Shown here in pieces: positions 7,255 to 9,056 of a DNA stretch of 9,056 nucleotides (position 1 is the stretch's first letter; every line of letters starts with the position of its first letter). A program made the translations under genes and the position numbers. This DNA is from Candidatus Pygmaiobacter gallistercoris (GTDB lineage: Bacteria > Bacillota > Clostridia > Oscillospirales > Ruminococcaceae). Where the stretch lies: NCBI GenBank assembly GCA_019113125.1, contig DXIA01000128.1:1-9056 (forward strand), read 5' to 3'. A model generated the notes under the pieces. The model was not told the origin of the DNA. It saw only the letters and a list, made by a program, of their open reading frames with translations, and ran no database searches.

Positions 7255-7743
7255 TTAATACCGCGCCAGAATCTCGTCCAGCTCGTCGCCGGTCAGCCGG
7301 CCGTAGACGTCGTCGTTGATGGTCATGACCGGGGCCAGGCCGCAGGCGCCGACGCAGCGGCAGGCGTCCAGACTGAACTTGCCGTCCGGCGTGCACTCGC
7401 CGCCGGTGATCCCGAGTTTCTCCTGCAGCTTTTCATAGATCTTGCCGCTGCCCTTGACATAGCAGGCGGTGCCAAGACAGACCGAGATCTTGTACTGCCC
7501 CTTCGGGTTCAGGCTGAACTGGGCGTAGAAGGTCGCGATCCCGTAGATCTCCTCCAGCGGGATCCCGAGCTCCTCCGACACGATCCGCTGTACCTCGACC
7601 GGCAGATAGCCGTAGATCTCCTGCGCGTGCTGCAGCGCCGGCAGCGCCGCGCCCTTCATCCCCTTGTTCTCCGCAAGCCACGCCCGCAGCTCCTTCTCCT
7701 GCTCCGGCGTGCCGCGAAAGGCCACCGATGTTCCTCGCGCCAT
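7255..7743 (-). CDS. hydC: HydC, NuoE-like [2Fe-2S] hydrogenase subunit
   Basis: A 162-residue NuoE/24-kDa-type subunit that passes electrons in the trimeric hydrogenase. The N-terminal helical part (residues 15-75) includes ALPALQHAQEIYGYLP and IPLEEIYGIATFYAQF, hallmarks of the family. The C-terminal thioredoxin fold binds one [2Fe-2S] cluster through C89 and C94 (SVCLGTAC) and C130 and C134 (CVGAC); C117 and C128 are extra cysteines. The length is normal for the family. It is the first gene of the operon; the ATG at 7741-7743 follows a GGGAGGAG site, with an extended -10 promoter about 90 bases upstream. NuoE alone could belong to formate dehydrogenase or complex I, but its place ahead of hydB and hydA fixes the assignment. 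Confidence 0.94.
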   Translation of the reverse strand: MARGTSVAFRGTPEQEKELRAWLAENKGMKGAALPALQHAQEIYGYLPVEVQRIVSEELGIPLEEIYGIATFYAQFSLNPKGQYKISVCLGTACYVKGSGKIYEKLQEKLGITGGECTPDGKFSLDACRCVGACGLAPVMTINDDVYGRLTGDELDEILARY

Positions 7744-7767
7744 CTTTCAATTCTCCTCCCTTTGCTC

Positions 7768-7789
7768 CCGCGCGCCGCGCGGTTTTTTT
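7768..7789 (+). terminator. GC hairpin with T7 tail in the hyd leader
   Basis: On the plus strand, CCGCGC (7768-7773), loop GCC, GCGCGG (7777-7782), then seven Ts: the form of an intrinsic terminator. No plus-strand gene precedes it, so it would only stop transcripts antisense to hydC. On the minus strand the same DNA is A7 followed by a GC hairpin, about 10 bases ahead of the hydC ribosome binding site, where it could instead be a leader structure. Confidence 0.45.
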
Positions 7790-7795
7790 ATCCCT

Positions 7796-7814
7796 TTTCG
7801 CCCTCACGGCGAAA
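7796..7814. promoter_or_regulatory. Leader hairpin TTTCGCC/GGCGAAA
   Basis: A 7-bp inverted repeat (7796-7802 and 7808-7814) with a 5-base centre, just downstream of the expected start of the hyd transcript. It could be an operator near +10 to +28 or a 5' stabilising hairpin; the sequence alone does not decide. Confidence 0.4.
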
Positions 7815-7829
7815 TTTCCAGACATATTC

Positions 7830-7838
7830 ATTATAACA
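7830..7838 (-). promoter_or_regulatory. Extended -10 promoter of the hyd operon
   Basis: Minus-strand TGTTATAAT: a perfect TATAAT (7830-7835) preceded by a TGn extension (7836-7838). No good -35 is found 16-18 bases upstream (TAGCGA at 17), as often seen with extended -10 promoters, which may also need an activator. Transcription would start near 7823, giving a leader of about 80 bases before hydC. Confidence 0.6.
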
Positions 7839-7877
7839 AATCCAAAAATCCTTCGCTATTCCTTTCGCCCCCATTTC

Positions 7878-7894
7878 TTCGATTTTCTGTCGAA
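7878..7894. promoter_or_regulatory. Inverted repeat TTCGA-N7-TCGAA
   Basis: Perfect 5-bp arms around a 7-base centre, placed between the two divergent promoters and about 43 bases upstream of the hyd -10. Its position suits an activator or repressor of the hydrogenase operon. It does not match the Rex consensus (TTGTTAA-N4-TTAACAA type). Confidence 0.35.
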
Positions 7895-7927
7895 AAGTTG
7901 CACAAACATATCAGAAATTTTTGTGTA

Positions 7928-7956
7928 TTGTGCTTTCCGGCAAACTCCTTTATAAT
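7928..7956 (+). promoter_or_regulatory. Promoter of the DRTGG/RsbW-like/HydS-like operon
   Basis: Plus-strand -35 TTGTGC (7928-7933), exactly 17-base spacer, perfect -10 TATAAT (7951-7956). Transcription would begin near 7963, giving a leader of about 48 bases before the GTG at 8011. A TTGTGC in inverted orientation (GCACAA, 7900-7905) lies 22 bases upstream of this -35. Confidence 0.75.
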
Positions 7957-8010
7957 GGAAATAAGGGGCCGCGAGGCCGAAAAAAACCGCGCCGCGGGGA
8001 GGGTATTGTT

Positions 8011-8358
8011 GTGAAGATACGCGATATACTGTCGATTCTCGACGCCGAGCTGCTGACCCAGGACGCCGACCTCGACCGGGAGGTCCACACCGCCTGCGGC
8101 AGCGACATGATGAGCGACGTGCTGGCCTTTGTCAAGGACCAGTCGGTGCTGCTGACCGGGCTGAACAACCCGCAGGTGGTCCGCACGGCGGACATGATGG
8201 ACATGGTCTGCATCGTCTTTGTGCGGGGCAAAAAGCCGGACGATGCGATCCTGGCGCTGGCCCGTCAGCGGGAGATGGCGGTGCTCTGCACCGGCCACAC
8301 GATGTTCACCGCCTGCGGGCTGCTCTACTCCCACGGGCTGAGAGGCGGTGTGCACTGA
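8011..8358 (+). CDS. DRTGG-domain protein
   Basis: A 115-residue protein made almost wholly of a DRTGG-type domain. Recognisable blocks are ACGSDMMSDVLAF (28-40), the core LLTGLNNPQVVRTADMMD (48-64), IVFVRGKKPDD (68-78) and a C-terminal LCTGHTMFTACGLLY stretch (92-106). The start is GTG at 8011-8013 behind a GGGGAGGG site; an upstream ATG in the same frame (7921) precedes the promoter's transcription start and is rejected. DRTGG domains occur beside CBS domains and in phosphotransacetylase-like proteins, where the role is unclear, probably small-ligand binding. The stop overlaps the next gene by one base (TGATG), so it is co-translated with the RsbW-like ATPase. In Clostridia such proteins often neighbour hydrogenase-like genes. 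Confidence 0.88.
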   Translation: MKIRDILSILDAELLTQDADLDREVHTACGSDMMSDVLAFVKDQSVLLTGLNNPQVVRTADMMDMVCIVFVRGKKPDDAILALARQREMAVLCTGHTMFTACGLLYSHGLRGGVH

Positions 8359-8783
8359 TGGAGACGATCCGACTGCAGTACACCGTCCCGGGGGACGACT
8401 TCACCCGCGCCGGCGAGGCGAGCGCCGATCTCAAGAGCCGGCTCAAGGCGCTGGGCTTTCCGCCCGCCGCGGTCCGCCGGACCGCGATCGCGCTGTATGA
8501 GGGGGAGATCAACCTCGCGATCCACGCCGGCGGCGGGACCATCACGGTGGAGATCACCCCGGAAAAGATCGCCATGGCCCTCGACGACGAGGGGCCCGGC
8601 ATCCCGGATATTGCCCTTGCGATGAGCGAGGGGTATTCCACCGCGCCGGACGAGGTGCGCAGCCTCGGTTTCGGCGCCGGCATGGGGCTGCCGAATATGA
8701 AGAAGTACACCGATCTCTTCGAGATCGCCTCGACCGTCGGCGAGGGGACCCATATCAAGATGACGGTCAACAGCGACGGGTAA
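8358..8783 (+). CDS. RsbW/RsbT-like ATP-binding serine kinase
   Basis: A 141-residue GHKL protein of the HATPase_c_2 type (anti-sigma factor/serine kinase, RsbW, SpoIIAB or RsbT). The N-box ALYEGEINLAIHAGG carries E48 and N52, with the E-x3-N-x3-H spacing seen in RsbW-like kinases. The G1 box is DEGPG (77-81) and the G2 region GFGAGMGLPNMKKYTD (104-119), followed by GEGTHI (128-133). All nucleotide-binding motifs are intact. Its ATG (8358-8360) overlaps the DRTGG gene's stop. In known systems these kinases phosphorylate a STAS-domain antagonist and bind a sigma factor or another partner; no STAS or sigma gene is visible here, so the partner must be elsewhere or be a domain of the next protein. 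A direct link to hydrogen or redox signalling is inferred from position only. Confidence 0.9.
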   Translation: METIRLQYTVPGDDFTRAGEASADLKSRLKALGFPPAAVRRTAIALYEGEINLAIHAGGGTITVEITPEKIAMALDDEGPGIPDIALAMSEGYSTAPDEVRSLGFGAGMGLPNMKKYTDLFEIASTVGEGTHIKMTVNSDG

Positions 8784-8807
8784 GGCCCCGGGGGCCAAAG
8801 GGCGCAG

Positions 8808-8842
8808 AAGACCCCGGGGGCTGTCACCCCCGGCACCCCCAT
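8808..8842 (+). repeat. Dispersed GC-rich palindromic repeat, copy D (diverged)
   Basis: Plus-strand copy of the repeat seen at 385-420, 2591-2626 and 2637-2672. It keeps AAGACCCC, the GGGGG...CCCCC arms and CGGCACCCCC but has CTGTCA in place of TTGGCA at the hairpin centre. It lies 24 bases after the RsbW-like stop codon, in the same sense orientation relative to its upstream gene as copy A has to the DnaD-like gene. Confidence 0.7.
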
Positions 8843-8857
8843 CACCGGAAGGGCACC

Positions 8858-8897
8858 GGCGGACGCCCCCGTCCGCCCTGCCCGCCTCTGCGGGCAG
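8858..8897 (+). other. Two adjacent hairpins
   Basis: GGCGGACG-CCCC-CGTCCGCC (8858-8877, 8-bp stem) is followed immediately by CTGCCCG-CCTCTG-CGGGCAG (8878-8897, 7-bp stem). Neither is followed by a T-run, so they are not typical intrinsic terminators. They could form stacked RNA helices in the transcript upstream of the HydS-like gene. Confidence 0.6.
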
Positions 8898-8945
8898 CTT
8901 GGAAGGGCGCAGATGTTTTGGGCGGCCGGCTGCAACCACTGTTCT

Positions 8946-8965
8946 CCGCGGGTAGATCCCCGCGG
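8946..8965 (+). promoter_or_regulatory. Hairpin upstream of the HydS-like ribosome binding site
   Basis: CCGCGGG (8946-8952), loop TAGATC, CCCGCGG (8959-8965), followed by CTTTG. It ends about 11 bases before the AAGGAGG at 8977-8983. It could be a weak terminator or attenuator, or a stabiliser that sets expression of the downstream gene. Confidence 0.4.
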
Positions 8966-8990
8966 CTTTGTTCGGAAAGGAGGGAGACGG

Positions 8991-9056
8991 ATGAGCGAGT
9001 TTTTCCACTCGGTCACCCTGGACCGGGATCTCTGTATGGGCTGTACCAACTGCATC
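8991..9056 (+). CDS. Ferredoxin-type N-terminus of a probable (sensory) [FeFe]-hydrogenase-like protein, partial
   Basis: Only the first 22 codons lie in the window; the gene runs off the right edge. The ATG follows a strong AAGGAGG site (8977-8983). The visible peptide contains LDRDLCMGCTNCI, with C15-x2-C18-x2-C21: the opening of a [4Fe-4S] ferredoxin motif located right at the N-terminus. In Clostridia a DRTGG protein and an RsbW-like ATPase are commonly followed by a protein with an N-terminal ferredoxin part and an iron-hydrogenase large-subunit C-terminal domain, often with PAS (group C, HydS-like). That identity is inferred from context; the visible residues only prove a ferredoxin-like start. 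A simple ferredoxin or another Fe-S oxidoreductase remains possible. Confidence 0.7.
   Translation, partial: MSEFFHSVTLDRDLCMGCTNCI

Larger units (their letters stand above)
8784..8990 (+). other. Structured intergenic region before the HydS-like gene
   Basis: A 207-base gap within an apparent operon, packed with inverted repeats: GGCCCC-G-GGGGCC (8784-8796), the dispersed repeat copy D (8808-8842), an 8-bp hairpin (8858-8877), a 7-bp hairpin (8878-8897) and a 7-bp hairpin (8946-8965). AAGGGCGCAGA occurs twice (8798-8808 and 8903-8913). No promoter of sigma-A type is obvious, so the downstream gene is either transcribed through these hairpins or controlled by them. Confidence 0.6.

Noticed and set aside
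6677..7396. A long N-terminal extension of the ferredoxin-like protein
   Set aside because: The extension is an Arg/Gly-rich shadow of the ATPase gene; the ATG at 6676 has AAGGAG and the four-base overlap expected of a coupled gene.
7921..8010. An upstream start for the DRTGG protein at 7921
   Set aside because: It lies upstream of the predicted transcription start (about 7963) and gives a basic, non-conserved extension; the GTG at 8011 has a strong GGGGAGGG site.

Overview
The window looks like chromosomal DNA of a high-GC, anaerobic, fermentative Clostridia-type Firmicute, plausibly Oscillospiraceae-like. This is inferred from strong AGGAGG-type ribosome binding sites, an NADH-linked [FeFe] hydrogenase operon in the gene order usual for Clostridia, and an XRE/ImmA immunity pair. 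No rRNA, tRNA, CRISPR array or transposase is visible.

Layout. (1) Positions 1-429 hold no convincing gene, only GC-rich palindromes and repeats. (2) Positions 430-2522 are a small phage- or ICE-like immunity module. A minus-strand pair (zinc-ribbon protein, then a DUF6291/DnaD-type replication protein) is divergent from a plus-strand pair (XRE repressor, then ImmA/IrrE-type metallopeptidase). The shared control region carries at least three AGCAC-N5-GTGCT operators, one lying exactly between the -35 and -10 of the repressor promoter. No integrase or relaxase is visible. (3) Positions 2523-2734 are a convergent intergenic region with two terminators sharing the same stem and two copies of a GC-rich repeat. 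(4) Positions 2735-7743 (minus) are a five-gene operon: NuoE-like hydC, a GHKL ATPase, a thioredoxin-fold ferredoxin-like protein, NuoF-like hydB and [FeFe]-hydrogenase hydA. (5) Positions 7744-8010 hold divergent promoters. (6) Positions 8011-9056 (plus) hold a DRTGG-domain protein, an RsbW/RsbT-like ATPase and, cut by the window edge, a ferredoxin-type protein that in similar Clostridial loci is a hydrogenase-like (often sensory) protein.

How the parts fit. HydABC would form the trimeric electron-bifurcating hydrogenase, coupling NAD(H) and ferredoxin to H2. Two accessory proteins in the operon (an ATPase with no phospho-acceptor histidine and a three-cysteine ferredoxin-like protein) have no settled role. 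The divergent operon looks like a signalling branch: an anti-sigma-type serine kinase beside a probable H-cluster sensor, facing the catalytic operon across one promoter region. That back-to-back catalytic and sensory arrangement is the most interesting biology here. The maturases HydE, HydF and HydG are not in the window.
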